This document shows, piece after piece, positions 31,545-43,616 of a stretch of DNA of 64,000 nucleotides (position 1 is the first letter of the stretch; the number at the start of each line of letters is the position of its first letter). The translations under genes were made by a program, and so were the position numbers. This DNA is from Nonomuraea jabiensis (GTDB taxonomy: Bacteria > Actinomycetota > Actinomycetes > Streptosporangiales > Streptosporangiaceae), in contig NZ_JACHMB010000001.1 of the NCBI RefSeq assembly GCF_014204795.1, positions 6,336,501-6,400,500 on the forward strand, in the 5' to 3' direction. Under the pieces are notes generated by a model. That model was not told the DNA's origin, did not search any database, and worked only from the letters and a program-made list of their open reading frames with translations.

Positions 31545-32224
31545 TACCGATCGGGCTGGTCGGGCATCAGGTAGCCGGCGCCGCGCACCGTCTGCACGTA
31601 CCAGGCGGCGTCGAGCGCCTCCAGCGCCGACCGCAGCCGGTAGACGGTGGACTTGACCACGTCCCGGCCGCCCTTCAGGTTGGTGGTGCCCCACACCTCC
31701 CGCAGCAGGTCCTGCCACGACTGCGGGGTGCCCCGCCGCGCCGCGAGGTGGGCGAGCAGCTTGCACTCGGTGTCCGTCAGGGTCAGCCGCCGCTCGCCGA
31801 TGGTGACGGTGTGCCGGGCGGCGTCGATGACCAGGTCACCCGCCCGCAGCAGCGCGGGGCCGGTGTAGCGGCGCAGCACGGCCCGCGCCCGCAGGACGAG
31901 CTCCCTCGGGTGGAACGGCTTGGTCACGTAGTCGTCCGCGCCCCGCTCCAGCCCGGCGATGACCTCCTCGGGCCGGGAGAGCGCGGTGACCAGGATGACG
32001 GCGACCTCGGGGTACTTGGCCTTGATCAGCCCGCAGAGGGCGAGCCCGCCGAACGCCGGCATGAGCACGTCGAGGACGACCAGGTCCACGTGGTGGGTGC
32101 GGAGCAGGTGCATGGCGGTGGCGCCCTCGTGCGCCTCGATCGCGTGGAAGCCCTGCGTCGTGAGCGCGAAGGCGATGATCGCGGTCATCTGGGGTTCGTC
32201 GTCGACGACGAGCGCGGTGGACAT
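31544..32224 (-). CDS. OmpR-family response regulator
   Basis: A 226-residue regulator. The receiver has the acidic pair VVDDEP, phospho-acceptor Asp in VVLDVLMPAFGG, the switch Thr/Ser in LVTALS and Lys in VTKPFHP. The winged helix (from about 125) has LTDTECKLLAHLAARRG and STVYRLRSALEALDAAWYVQTVRGAGYLM, typical OmpR. The kinase gene ends 11 bp upstream. A direct-repeat array just downstream, before the lipoprotein gene, suggests it activates the importer. Confidence 0.93.
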   Translation of the reverse strand: MSTALVVDDEPQMTAIIAFALTTQGFHAIEAHEGATAMHLLRTHHVDLVVLDVLMPAFGGLALCGLIKAKYPEVAVILVTALSRPEEVIAGLERGADDYVTKPFHPRELVLRARAVLRRYTGPALLRAGDLVIDAARHTVTIGERRLTLTDTECKLLAHLAARRGTPQSWQDLLREVWGTTNLKGGRDVVKSTVYRLRSALEALDAAWYVQTVRGAGYLMPDQPDR

Positions 32225-32235
32225 GGAGGCTCTCC

Positions 32236-33126
32236 CTAGCCCGGCAGCGTGAACAGGAAGGTGGTGCCGTGCATCGACGTGGTGTCCACCATGATGGACC
32301 CGCCGTGCAGCTCGATGATCGTCTTGGTGATGACCAGGCCGAGCCCGGTGCCGTCGGCCAGCGGGCGGCCGGTCACGAACCTCTGGAACAGGCGCCGCCG
32401 CTGCTCCCTGGTCATCCCCGCGCCGTCGTCCGTGACGTACACCGCGATCCCCGTGTCGATGACCGCCACCCGCACGTCGATGCCGCCGCCCACGGTGGTG
32501 AACCGGCTGGCGTTGGACAGCAGGTTGGTCAGCGCCTGCACGATCAGCATGGGGTCGGCCTGGATATGCGGCGTGACCTGCGGGGTGTCGAGAGTGATGC
32601 GCTGCTTGCGCTCGGCGCACAGGGCGCGCATGGCGATGACCACGTCGCGCGCCACGACCGAGACGTCCACCTGCTCCAGCCGTGGCGTGAACAGCCCTGC
32701 CTCGATCTTGGCCTGGGTGAGCAGGCTCTCGCACAGGGCGATGACCTGCGCGCACTGCTGGTCCACGATGGTGATGAAGCGCTGCTGGTCCGGGGTCAGC
32801 GGCCCGGGGCTGCCCTCTCCCAGCAGGTCCGCCGCTCCCTTGATCATGCTGAGCGGCGTACGCAGCTCGTGGCTGAGCGCCGTCACCTGCTCGGCCCGCC
32901 GCTCGACCAGCTCGCCCAGCCTGGCCAGCTCGGCCTGCTGAGCCGCGGTCGCCCGCCGCATGGCGGCGACCGCCAGCCCGGCGCCGCCCACCAGCCCGGC
33001 GACCGCCGCCGTCGCCGGCCACGTCCCGGTCAGCACCGCCGCCACCGCGCCCGCGACCCCGATCACGCCGGTCAGCAGGGGTAATCGCGGCGACGTGGCG
33101 ATGCCGGACAACTCCTTCCATCCCAT
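32236..33126 (-). CDS. Sensor histidine kinase, short sensor
   Basis: A 296-residue kinase. Two hydrophobic segments (LPLLTGVIGVAGAVAAVLTG and AAVAGLVGGAGLAVAAM) near residues 14-57 leave almost no extracellular loop, so sensing is intramembrane or through the transporter. The H-box is ALSHELRTPLSMIKG; N-box NLLSNASRF; G1 DDGAGM; G2 GTGLGLVITKTI. I preferred the ATG at 33126 (GGGAGG nearby) over the one at 33156. Operon: HK, RR, binding protein, permease, ATPase, all minus strand. The lack of a sensor loop resembles intramembrane-sensing kinases that read transporter flux. Confidence 0.9.
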   Translation of the reverse strand: MGWKELSGIATSPRLPLLTGVIGVAGAVAAVLTGTWPATAAVAGLVGGAGLAVAAMRRATAAQQAELARLGELVERRAEQVTALSHELRTPLSMIKGAADLLGEGSPGPLTPDQQRFITIVDQQCAQVIALCESLLTQAKIEAGLFTPRLEQVDVSVVARDVVIAMRALCAERKQRITLDTPQVTPHIQADPMLIVQALTNLLSNASRFTTVGGGIDVRVAVIDTGIAVYVTDDGAGMTREQRRRLFQRFVTGRPLADGTGLGLVITKTIIELHGGSIMVDTTSMHGTTFLFTLPG

Positions 33127-33587
33127 CCACGCCTCCCTCGCCGGAACGTGCGGCATCGTGAAAAGGATGGCGTGCCGGTACGCGCGGCGGAAGCGGTGAG
33201 TTCCCTCTTGGCCCGGGAGGCCACGGCTGAGCCCGGCGTGGGTCCACCGGCACTGTCCCTTCGGCCAGGTCCAGCGCGCGCTTGGGCGAAGCCGGGGCGT
33301 GTGGTGGGCTCGGTCCGCCGTGGCGGTCGGCGCCTGGTCATCGCAGCCCAGGTGCCGGGGATGGGCGTGTGGGTGGAGTTGTGGCGTTGAAGTTGACGAC
33401 GACTAGGGGGATGTGTCATCCTGAGGCGGGAGCGAGGTTGACTACAACATTAAATGTTGCCCTCCATGTCCCTTCTGGTTTATGCTGCCATTCCGCGCTG
33501 CCTTTCGCGACCCCTCATGTCCCGGTGACTGCCGGGCGCTCGGCATGCGCGCATTCGGTCCGCCGCTAGCTCCCGGAAGGACATCTG
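33127..33587 (+). promoter_or_regulatory. Intergenic region with rpoB-paralogue promoter and operator
   Basis: The right end holds a good promoter: TTGCCC (33457-33462), 18-bp spacer, TATGCT (33481-33486). A perfect palindrome CAACAT-TAA-ATGTTG (33445-33459) overlaps the -35 box, in an AT-rich island, and a TTGACT (33438-33443) precedes it. The start codon is about 95 bp beyond the expected start point, so there is a leader. The left part (33160-33420) has no gene I can support; an 80-codon frame there has no family features. Confidence 0.6.
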
Positions 33588-37040
<3,453 letters not shown>

Positions 37041-37055
37041 GCCCTACGGCGGTCG

Positions 37056-37084
37056 GTCCGGCGCCTCCAGGGGAGGCGCCGGAC
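37056..37084. terminator. Strong hairpin between convergent rpoB and PP2C genes
   Basis: GTCCGGCGCCTCC and GGAGGCGCCGGAC form a perfect 13-bp stem with a 3-nt loop, 15 bp after the rpoB stop and 3 bp before the stop of the convergent phosphatase gene. No U-tract, as usual in actinomycetes. Position suits a bidirectional terminator. Confidence 0.8.
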
Positions 37085-37087
37085 GGC

Positions 37088-39922
37088 TCAGGCCGCGCCC
37101 GGCGCGGGGAGCGCCTGCTCGGCCCAGATGCACTTGCCGTCGGCGGTGAAGCGGGTGCCCCAGCGCTGCGAGAGGGCCGCGACGAGCTGGAGGCCGCGCC
37201 CGCCCTCGTCGGTCTCGGCGGCGCGGCGGATCCTCGGGGTGGTCTGGCTGCCGTCGGCGACCTCGCAGATGAGCGTACGGCTGCGCAGCAGCCGCAGCCG
37301 GAGCGGGCCCTTGGCGTGCCGGATGACGTTGCCGACCAGCTCGCTGGCCACGAGTTCGGTGGTCGTGACGAGGTCGTCCAGATGCCAGGCGGCGAGCTGG
37401 TCGCGTACGTGCTCGCGGGCCTCGCGGGCCGCGATCGGGTTGTCGGGAAGGGCCCAGGAGACGACGTCCTCGGCCGGCAGCCGGTGGGCGCGGGCGATGA
37501 GCAGGGCGGCGTCGTCGGGGAGCTGCTTGCGGGTCGGCAGCATGGCCTCGATGACGGACTCGCAGAGCCGGTCGAGGTCGCTCTCCGACAGGCCGCGGCG
37601 CAGGCCGGTCAGGAGCCGGGTGAGCTCGGCCAGGCCGCTCTCGATGTCGCGGGTGGAGGACTCGATCAGCCCGTCGGTGTAGAACACGAGCAGGCTGTCC
37701 TCCGGCACGCGCAGCTCGTGCGTGCTGAGGGGCGGCGCGGCGGCGCCGAGGGGCGGGTCGGGCGTCACGTCGAGGACGTGGACCGCGCCGTCGGGGCGGA
37801 CCAGGGCGGGCGGCGGATGGCCGGCGCTGGCCAGGACGCACTCGCCGCTCGTCGGGTCGTACACCGCGTACAGGCAGGTGACGTAGGAGTCGTCGCCGAG
37901 GTCGCTGACGAGGTCGTTGAGGTGGGCGAGCAGCTCTCCCGGCGGCAGTTCGAGGTCCGCGAGGGTGCGTACGGCGGTGCGCAGGCGCCCCATGGTGACG
38001 GCCTCGGTCAGGCCGTGGCCCATGACGTCGCCGATGACGAGGGCGACCCGGTCCGCGGACAGCGGGATGATGTCGTACCAGTCGCCGCCGACCGCCGCGG
38101 TGCCGCCGGGCAGATAGCGGGCCGCGGCGGTGAGGCCGGGCAGGGACGGCAGGGCACGGGGGAGCAGGTGGCGCTGCAGCTCCTGGGCGCGGGTGTGCTC
38201 CAGGTCGTACATGCGGGCCCGGGCCAGGGCCTGGGCGATCAGCCCGCTGAGCGCCGTGAGCAGGGTGCGCTCCTCGCTGGTGAACTGGTGGGGCCGGTCG
38301 AAGGAGATCACGCAGTAGCCCAGCGGCTGGTCGGGCACGCGCAGCGGGAGGATGGCCCAGCTGTCCATGCGCGAACCGGCGGGGCCGCCGGCACCAGGCG
38401 GCCGCTGCTCGGCCGTCGACGTGATGAAGATCGGCACGTGGGACCGGAGCACGTCGGCGTAGACGGAGGGGACGGGGGCCGCCCCGTTCTGGAACTCGCC
38501 GAGGAGGTCGGTGGGGGAGCCGATGGACTCGACCAGGTGGAGGTGATCGCCCTCCCGGGTCAGGACGGCCAGCCCCGTGGCCCCGAACGGCGGCAGCACC
38601 TGCTCGGCGATGACCCGCATGACGTCGCGGAGCGTCACCGCGTCGCTGAGGGTGCGGGTCAGCTCCTGGATCCGCGCGGACCGCTCGGCGGCGGCCTGTT
38701 CGGCGGCCTCGCGCTGCTCGTCGTGGATGCGCTTGTCGGTGACGTCGGCGAGGTAGAGCGTCAGCCCGTCCGGCACCGGCACCAGGCGTACGTGGTACCA
38801 CCGCTCGTCGGCCGGCCAGCGCATGTCGAAGCTGGCGGGCACGCGCTCGGCGACGACCTGGCGGCACATCGCCTTCAGCTCCGGCAGGCGGGCCGGGGCC
38901 AGCTCCCACAGCACCCGGCCGTTCAGGTCGCTGGACCCGAGGAGCCGCTCGGCGACGAGGTTGACGAACATGATCCGCCCGTCGCGGTCCACGGCGAGGA
39001 AGGCGTCGCTCATGTCGCGCAGCGCGCGGCCGGCCGACTCGCGGGCCACGCGGCTCTCGGTCGTGTCCCAGACCGTGCCGACCATGCGGACCGGCTCGCC
39101 CCGCTCGTCCAGCACCAGGCGGCCCCGGGCGTGCATCCAGCCCGTGGTCCCGTCCGGGCGGCAGGCGCGGTACTCGACCTCGTAGATGGCCCGGGTGCGG
39201 ATGGCCTCCTCGGTCGCGGCCATCACCCGGGGCAGGTCCTTGGGGTGGACGATGTTCGACCAGGTGTCGATGTGGTGCGGCCTGGTCGCGGGGTCGATGC
39301 CCAGCATGGTCAGCGCCGGCTCGTCCCAGTAGAGCTCGCCGGTGCGGATGTTCCAGTCCCAGGACCCGATCTTGACGGCCTTCAGCGCCTTGCGCAGGCC
39401 GGAGTCGGTCGAGCGTTCCGGCCACCACGAGCCTTTCGGACCCGAGTCGGCGCCGGTCCTGGCCAGCCTCCTGGCCAGCCAGCCGGCCAGCGACCGCAGG
39501 AACTCCCGCTGGCCGTCGGTCGGCTCTGCGGCTCCGTCGCAGAGCACGGACAGCACGCCGAACGGCGGGCCGGGACCGCGCAGCGGGACGGCCGCCGCCG
39601 TCGCGGGCCTTTCCAGGCCGGATCGCGAGACGGGCAGGCAGGCGGGCGTCCCGTCACGCAGGACGCGCACGATCATGTCCCGGGTGCCGTCCCAGGCCTC
39701 CTGCGCCGCCGGGGGCAGCCCGGACGCGGCCACCAGCCGCGGCTCCCGGCTGCCGACCGGCCCGGCCCAGTGGATCATCCCGCCGAGCGCGTGCAGGTCG
39801 GCGACCGCCTGGTCCAGGGCGTACTCCAGCACCTCGATGTCGCTCAGACCGGCGCACACCGAGGTCAGCACGCTAAGGCGGTCCTCCCCCGAAGCAGTGA
39901 CGGAGGAACGGTTCACCGCCAT
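37088..39922 (-). CDS. GAF-PAS-PAS-GAF-PP2C-HATPase signalling phosphatase
   Basis: A 944-residue cytoplasmic protein. In order: GAF-like (about 20-160), PAS (185-290; SWDWNIRTGELYWDEPALTMLG), PAS (300-405), GAF (425-575), SpoIIE-type PP2C phosphatase (590-790; GGDWYDIIPL, VIGDVMGHGLTEAV, SAGHPPPALV, YTDGLIE, DDAALLIAR) and an RsbW-like HATPase (805-940; SELVGNVIRHAKG, EGGRGLQLV). Such proteins act in partner-switching control of sigma factors through anti-sigma-factor antagonists, none of which is in this window. ATG at 39922 could be replaced by GTG at 39916. Convergent with rpoB across a shared terminator. Confidence 0.9.
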   Translation of the reverse strand: MAVNRSSVTASGEDRLSVLTSVCAGLSDIEVLEYALDQAVADLHALGGMIHWAGPVGSREPRLVAASGLPPAAQEAWDGTRDMIVRVLRDGTPACLPVSRSGLERPATAAAVPLRGPGPPFGVLSVLCDGAAEPTDGQREFLRSLAGWLARRLARTGADSGPKGSWWPERSTDSGLRKALKAVKIGSWDWNIRTGELYWDEPALTMLGIDPATRPHHIDTWSNIVHPKDLPRVMAATEEAIRTRAIYEVEYRACRPDGTTGWMHARGRLVLDERGEPVRMVGTVWDTTESRVARESAGRALRDMSDAFLAVDRDGRIMFVNLVAERLLGSSDLNGRVLWELAPARLPELKAMCRQVVAERVPASFDMRWPADERWYHVRLVPVPDGLTLYLADVTDKRIHDEQREAAEQAAAERSARIQELTRTLSDAVTLRDVMRVIAEQVLPPFGATGLAVLTREGDHLHLVESIGSPTDLLGEFQNGAAPVPSVYADVLRSHVPIFITSTAEQRPPGAGGPAGSRMDSWAILPLRVPDQPLGYCVISFDRPHQFTSEERTLLTALSGLIAQALARARMYDLEHTRAQELQRHLLPRALPSLPGLTAAARYLPGGTAAVGGDWYDIIPLSADRVALVIGDVMGHGLTEAVTMGRLRTAVRTLADLELPPGELLAHLNDLVSDLGDDSYVTCLYAVYDPTSGECVLASAGHPPPALVRPDGAVHVLDVTPDPPLGAAAPPLSTHELRVPEDSLLVFYTDGLIESSTRDIESGLAELTRLLTGLRRGLSESDLDRLCESVIEAMLPTRKQLPDDAALLIARAHRLPAEDVVSWALPDNPIAAREAREHVRDQLAAWHLDDLVTTTELVASELVGNVIRHAKGPLRLRLLRSRTLICEVADGSQTTPRIRRAAETDEGGRGLQLVAALSQRWGTRFTADGKCIWAEQALPAPGAA

Positions 39923-40024
39923 CCTCTCGCCCCCCAGTAGTCACGAGAGAGTAGGCCACCAGCCCGATGCCGGACGCTTCTTCCACAGACTAACGAAACG
40001 GCCGCCAAGGACAGGTAAAGCGGG

Positions 40025-40678
40025 TCAGCGGGCCGCGGCGGAGTACGCCTGCTGGAGGGCGGACAGGAACACGTCGGCCGGCTGGGCGCCCGACACGCCC
40101 CAGGTGTTGTTGAGCACGAAGAACGGCACGCCGCCGGCGCCGAGCCGTTGCGCCTCGCGGACGTCCGCGGCCACCTCACCGGCGTACGCGTCGCCGCCGA
40201 CGACCCGCCGCACCTCCTCGTCGGGGAGCCCGACCTCGGTGCCCAGGCGTACCAGGGTGTCGGGGTCGTCGACCGCCTCGCCCTCGACCAGGTGCGCGCG
40301 CAGCAGCCGCTCGTGCATCGGATCGTCCAGGCCGTGCTCGGCGGCCAGCTGGCCGAGCCGGTGCGCGTCCAGGGTGTTGACCGCCACCGCGCGGTCGAAG
40401 TCGTAGGCCAGGCCCTCGGCGGCGGCCAGCTCGGAGACGTGACCGGTCATCTGCCGTACCTGGGCCGCGGTGCCGCCGACCTTCTTGGCCAGCATGTCGT
40501 ACACCGGCTCGCGGACGCCCTTGGGGTGCGACGGATCGAGCTGGAAGCTGTGCCAGCGCACCTGGACCTGGTCGGCGTGCTCGAACCTGCCGATGGCCGT
40601 CTCCAGGCGCCGCTTGCCGATGTAGCACCACGGGCAGACGACGTCGGACCACACGTCGATCCGTACCTTTGCGCTCAC
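40025..40678 (-). CDS. DsbA-family (FrnE-like) thiol oxidoreductase
   Basis: A 217-residue thioredoxin-fold protein of the FrnE/2-hydroxychromene isomerase-like group. The active site is SDVVCPWCYIGKRRLE with CPWC; a helical insertion and the cis-Pro loop GVPFFVLNN follow. Cytoplasmic (no signal peptide). GTG start overlaps the stop of a 46-codon gene (GTGA), so the two are coupled. Divergent from an HxlR regulator, a common arrangement for redox or electrophile response. Likely reduces or isomerises disulfides or S-conjugates. Confidence 0.88.
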   Translation of the reverse strand: MSAKVRIDVWSDVVCPWCYIGKRRLETAIGRFEHADQVQVRWHSFQLDPSHPKGVREPVYDMLAKKVGGTAAQVRQMTGHVSELAAAEGLAYDFDRAVAVNTLDAHRLGQLAAEHGLDDPMHERLLRAHLVEGEAVDDPDTLVRLGTEVGLPDEEVRRVVGGDAYAGEVAADVREAQRLGAGGVPFFVLNNTWGVSGAQPADVFLSALQQAYSAAAR

Positions 40679-40815
40679 AGGTAGCACACCCCGTCCGTGC
40701 ACACCGGCGCGGCATCGGTGCCGACGGGGATCAGCGTCGGGAGGCCGGCCGGTTGAGGGTCGGTCTGGTCGGTGCCGTCGACCGGCGCCGGCGTCTCGAA
40801 GGGGGAGACAGACAT
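40675..40815 (-). CDS. 46-residue CxxxxC peptide coupled to the DsbA-like gene
   Basis: A small gene starting at ATG 40815 with AGGAAG 5 nt upstream and ending inside the GTG of the DsbA-like gene. The product is Pro/Thr-rich and ends LIPVGTDAAPVCTDGVCYL, with two Cys spaced by four residues close to the C-terminus. Short proteins with an APVCxDGVC-type tail next to FrnE-like genes occur in other actinomycetes, to my memory. The Cys pair could be a substrate or partner of the CPWC oxidoreductase, or bind metal. Function unknown. Confidence 0.72.
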   Translation of the reverse strand: MSVSPFETPAPVDGTDQTDPQPAGLPTLIPVGTDAAPVCTDGVCYL

Positions 40816-40858
40816 GGTCACTTCCTAATAGTTACTTCTTGTATGCAACCTAAGGATA

Positions 40859-40877
40859 GGTAACCCTAGAGGTAACC
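40859..40877. promoter_or_regulatory. Paired GGTAACC motifs, probable HxlR operator
   Basis: GGTAACC-CTAGA-GGTAACC lies between the divergent DsbA-unit and HxlR genes, with further GTTAC cores at about 40831 and 40900. GGTAACC is nearly self-complementary (GGTTACC), so the pair reads as both direct and inverted repeat. It sits in an AT-rich promoter patch. The adjacent HxlR protein is the obvious binder; this is inferred. Confidence 0.5.
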
Positions 40878-40938
40878 AGGAAGAAGGTACATTCATGTCA
40901 GTTACGCACATGCGTGTGCCCTGGAAGGGAGGACTCCG

Positions 40939-41337
40939 GTGTCAGGCCCGTACCTGAACGTCCCCGTGCCCGTCCCAGCGGACGGCGACTGCCCCATCCG
41001 CGAGGTCCTCGACATCGTGGCCGACAAGTGGAGCGTGCTGATCGTCGTGCTGCTCGGGCAGCGGATCCACCGCTTCAGCGAGCTGCACCGCTCGATCGAG
41101 GGCATCAGCCAGCGCATGCTCACCCTCACCCTGCGCACCCTCGTACGTGACGGCCTCGTGGCCCGGACCGCCTACGCGACCGTCCCGCCGCGCGTCGAGT
41201 ACGAGCTGACCGAGCTCGGCCGCACCCTGCTCGACCCGCTGACCGCGCTCGACGCCTGGGCCCGCGAGCACCGCGACGACATCGTGGCCGCCCGCCGTAA
41301 GCATGACGCCCCGGAAGCGGAGGCCGCCCGGGGGTGA
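40939..41337 (+). CDS. HxlR-family transcriptional regulator
   Basis: A 132-residue winged-helix regulator: CPIREVLDIVADKWSVLIVVLLGQRIHRFSELHRSIEGISQRMLTLTLRTLVRDGLVARTAY is the complete HxlR signature, with the N-terminal Cys used as a redox or electrophile sensor in several members. GTG start with GGGAGG 6 nt upstream. Divergent from the small CxxxxC peptide/DsbA-like pair, which it probably represses, and convergent with the PPTase gene 6 bp away. Confidence 0.92.
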   Translation: MSGPYLNVPVPVPADGDCPIREVLDIVADKWSVLIVVLLGQRIHRFSELHRSIEGISQRMLTLTLRTLVRDGLVARTAYATVPPRVEYELTELGRTLLDPLTALDAWAREHRDDIVAARRKHDAPEAEAARG

Positions 41338-41343
41338 GGGCTC

Positions 41344-42012
41344 TCACCCGCTGGTGCTGCGGCCGTACAGGTCCGCCGGGCGCACGGTGATGGCCGTCAC
41401 GAGCAGGCCGTCGGCGGCGAGCCAGCGGCCGGCGAAGCCGGTCAGCTCGCGCCCGAGCACCTGGGGGCCGGGGACGAGGAAGCGGGCCGTGAAGGTCCCC
41501 GTACGGGTGAGCGTGACGTGGGCCTCGTCGAAGTCCAGCCAGCGCCGCGTCAGCGGGAACCACGCCTTGTAGACCGCCTCCTTGGCGCAGAACAGCAGCC
41601 GGTCCCAGTGGACGCCGGGACCGAGCCGGGCCAGGGCGGCGCGCTCCCGGTCGAGGGCGATGGCCGGCAGGACGCCGTCGGGGAGCGGCTCGTGGGGCTC
41701 GGCGTCGATGCCGACGGTCAGCGCGTCCAGGGAGACCGCGGCCGCCCGGTATCCGGCGCAGTGCGTGATCGCCCCGGCCACCCCCGGCGGCCAGCCGGGA
41801 GCGCCGCGCTCGCCGGGCAGGATCGGCACCGCGGGCAGCCCGAGCCGGTCCAGGGCGCGGCGGGCGCAGTGGCGGGCCGTGGTGAACTCGCGGCGCCGCT
41901 TGTCCACCGCGCGCGCGATGACGGCCTCCTCCTCGGGGAAGAGGGTCGCGTCCGGCGGGTCCCCGAACGCCTCCTCGGCGGCCACCCACGGCGGCAGGAT
42001 CTTCTCGATCAT
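41344..42012 (-). CDS. Sfp-type 4'-phosphopantetheinyl transferase
   Basis: A 222-residue Sfp/EntD-like enzyme that converts apo carrier proteins to holo form using CoA. Key motifs: REFTTARHCARRALDRLG, HCAGYRAAAVS, VGIDAEPHEPL (magnesium-binding Asp and Glu) and FCAKEAVYKAWFPLT. ATG overlaps the stop of the metallophosphoesterase gene (ATGA, 42009-42012). Last gene of a six-gene minus-strand run from rfbB; it should activate the PKS ACP and the discrete ACP of the cluster. Confidence 0.92.
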   Translation of the reverse strand: MIEKILPPWVAAEEAFGDPPDATLFPEEEAVIARAVDKRRREFTTARHCARRALDRLGLPAVPILPGERGAPGWPPGVAGAITHCAGYRAAAVSLDALTVGIDAEPHEPLPDGVLPAIALDRERAALARLGPGVHWDRLLFCAKEAVYKAWFPLTRRWLDFDEAHVTLTRTGTFTARFLVPGPQVLGRELTGFAGRWLAADGLLVTAITVRPADLYGRSTSG

Positions 42013-42836
42013 GGCACGGGCAGGATCTGGCGGAGCCGGCCGGGCGGGGTGGGGCGGGAGCGCCACTCGCGCGGGTAGCCCAGGGAGACCTCCTCGAAGC
42101 GGACGCCGTCGTGCCAGGTGGTGCGGGGGATGTGGAGATGGCCGTAGACGGCCGCGCAGGCGTTGAAGCGCAGGTGCCAGTCGGCGGTGCGCTCGGTGCC
42201 GCACCAGATCGCGAACTCCGGATGGCGCAGGACCAGAGTCGGCTCGCGGACCAGCGGATAGTGGTTGACCAGCACCGTCGGGACGCCCGGCGGGAGGGCG
42301 GCCAGGCGGCGTTCGGTCTCGGCGACCCTGGCGGCGCACCAGGCGTCGCGGGAGTCGTGCGGGTCCGGATGGAGGAGGAACTCGTCCGTGCAGACCACGT
42401 CCTTGGCGTACGCGAGCGCGAGGGCCTCTTCCTTCGTCTCGGCGTCGGGGGTGCGGAAGGTGTAGTCGTACAGGACGAACAGCGGGACGATCACGGCGGG
42501 GCCGCCGGGGCCCGTCCAGGTCGGGTACGGGTCCTCCGGCGTGACCACGCCCAGGCTGCGGCAGACCTTCACCAGGTGCTGGTAGCGCTCCTCCCCGCGC
42601 AGCTGGACCGGGTCGGAGGGATGCGTCCACATCTCGTGGTTGCCCGGCACCCACACCACCTTCGCGAAGCGGCGGCTGAGCAGGGTCAGGGCCCATTCGA
42701 GGCCGGCGACCTCCTCCGACACGTCCCCGGCCACCAGCAGCCAGTCCGAGGGGTCGCCGGGCCGCAGGTCCTCGAGGATGCGCCTGTTCTCCGCGTAGCC
42801 GATGTGCAGGTCGCTGATGGCCAGCAGCGCGGTCAT
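42009..42836 (-). CDS. Calcineurin-like metallophosphoesterase
   Basis: A 275-residue cytoplasmic phosphoesterase with the five family blocks: SDLHIGY, LLVAGDVSEE, VPGNHEMW, VNHYPLV and YGHLHIP. It is locked between a thioesterase and a PPTase by ATGA overlaps at both ends (42833-42836 and 42009-42012). Adjacent metallophosphoesterase and PPTase genes are found in other actinomycetes, which suggests a carrier-protein-related role such as removal of phosphopantetheine or CoA/pantetheine turnover; no proof in sequence. Confidence 0.85.
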   Translation of the reverse strand: MTALLAISDLHIGYAENRRILEDLRPGDPSDWLLVAGDVSEEVAGLEWALTLLSRRFAKVVWVPGNHEMWTHPSDPVQLRGEERYQHLVKVCRSLGVVTPEDPYPTWTGPGGPAVIVPLFVLYDYTFRTPDAETKEEALALAYAKDVVCTDEFLLHPDPHDSRDAWCAARVAETERRLAALPPGVPTVLVNHYPLVREPTLVLRHPEFAIWCGTERTADWHLRFNACAAVYGHLHIPRTTWHDGVRFEEVSLGYPREWRSRPTPPGRLRQILPVP

Positions 42837-43573
42837 GCGCGGATCGTCTCCAGGGACTTGAGGATCGTCTCGGCCACGGCGGCGTTGTGGTCGCGGACGA
42901 AGAAGTGGCCGCCGGACAGGACGTGCAGCTCGAAGCCGCCGCTGGTGTGCGCCTCCCACGCCTGCGCCTCGGCCAGGCTCGTCAGGGGGTCGGCGTCGCC
43001 GGTCAGCGCGACGATCGGGCAGCCCAGCGGCGCCCCGCCCGCGAACCGGTAGGTCTCGATCGCCCGGTAGTCGGCGCGGATCGTGGCCAGCACCATCGCC
43101 CGCAGCTCGGGGTCGTCCAGCACCGCCGCCTCGCTGCCGTTCAGCGCCTTCAGGTGCGCCACCAGCTCGTGGTCGTCGAGCAGGTGCATCATGTCGTGGC
43201 GGACCCGGCTGGGCGCGCGCCGCCCCGACACGAACAACGTCACAGGCCCGTGGTCGCCGAGGGCCAGGGCGGTCTCGAACGCGACGAGCGCCCCCATGCT
43301 GTGCCCGAAGAACGCCCGCGGCCGGCCGTCCCCGGGGCCCAGGACGTCGGCGATGCGGCCGGCCAGCAGCCGCAGGTCGTTGACCGGCGGCTCGTGGCGG
43401 CGCTCCTGCCTGCCGGGGTACTGGACGGCGACCAGCTCGGCGGCGGGCGCCAGCGCCGCCCCCAGGGGGTGGTAGAAACCGGCCGAGCCTCCGGCGTGCG
43501 GGAAACAGATCACCTGCGCGTCGCTGTGCGGCGACGGATGGGAGCGGTGCAGCCAGGGATTGGCTCTCGTCAC
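42833..43573 (-). CDS. Type II thioesterase
   Basis: A 246-residue alpha/beta hydrolase of the editing thioesterase family that frees stalled acyl chains from PKS/NRPS carrier proteins. It shows VICFPHAGGSAGFY near the N-terminus, the nucleophile FFGHSMGALVAFE (Ser92), and the late catalytic GGHFFVRDH (His); the Asp is in TGDADPLT. GTG start at 43573 with AAGGAG upstream, 44 bp after rfbA. Part of the rfbB-to-PPTase operon, a clear sign that this arm belongs to the polyketide cluster. Confidence 0.93.
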   Translation of the reverse strand: MTRANPWLHRSHPSPHSDAQVICFPHAGGSAGFYHPLGAALAPAAELVAVQYPGRQERRHEPPVNDLRLLAGRIADVLGPGDGRPRAFFGHSMGALVAFETALALGDHGPVTLFVSGRRAPSRVRHDMMHLLDDHELVAHLKALNGSEAAVLDDPELRAMVLATIRADYRAIETYRFAGGAPLGCPIVALTGDADPLTSLAEAQAWEAHTSGGFELHVLSGGHFFVRDHNAAVAETILKSLETIRA

Positions 43574-43616
43574 GGCGTCTCTCCTTCGGTTCTGGGGGCC
43601 TTCAGCGCGGGGACAC

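Noticed and set aside
33148..33390. 80-codon plus-strand frame before rpoB
   Set aside because: Low-complexity Arg/Gly/Pro product with no SD; the region is more likely promoter and leader DNA.
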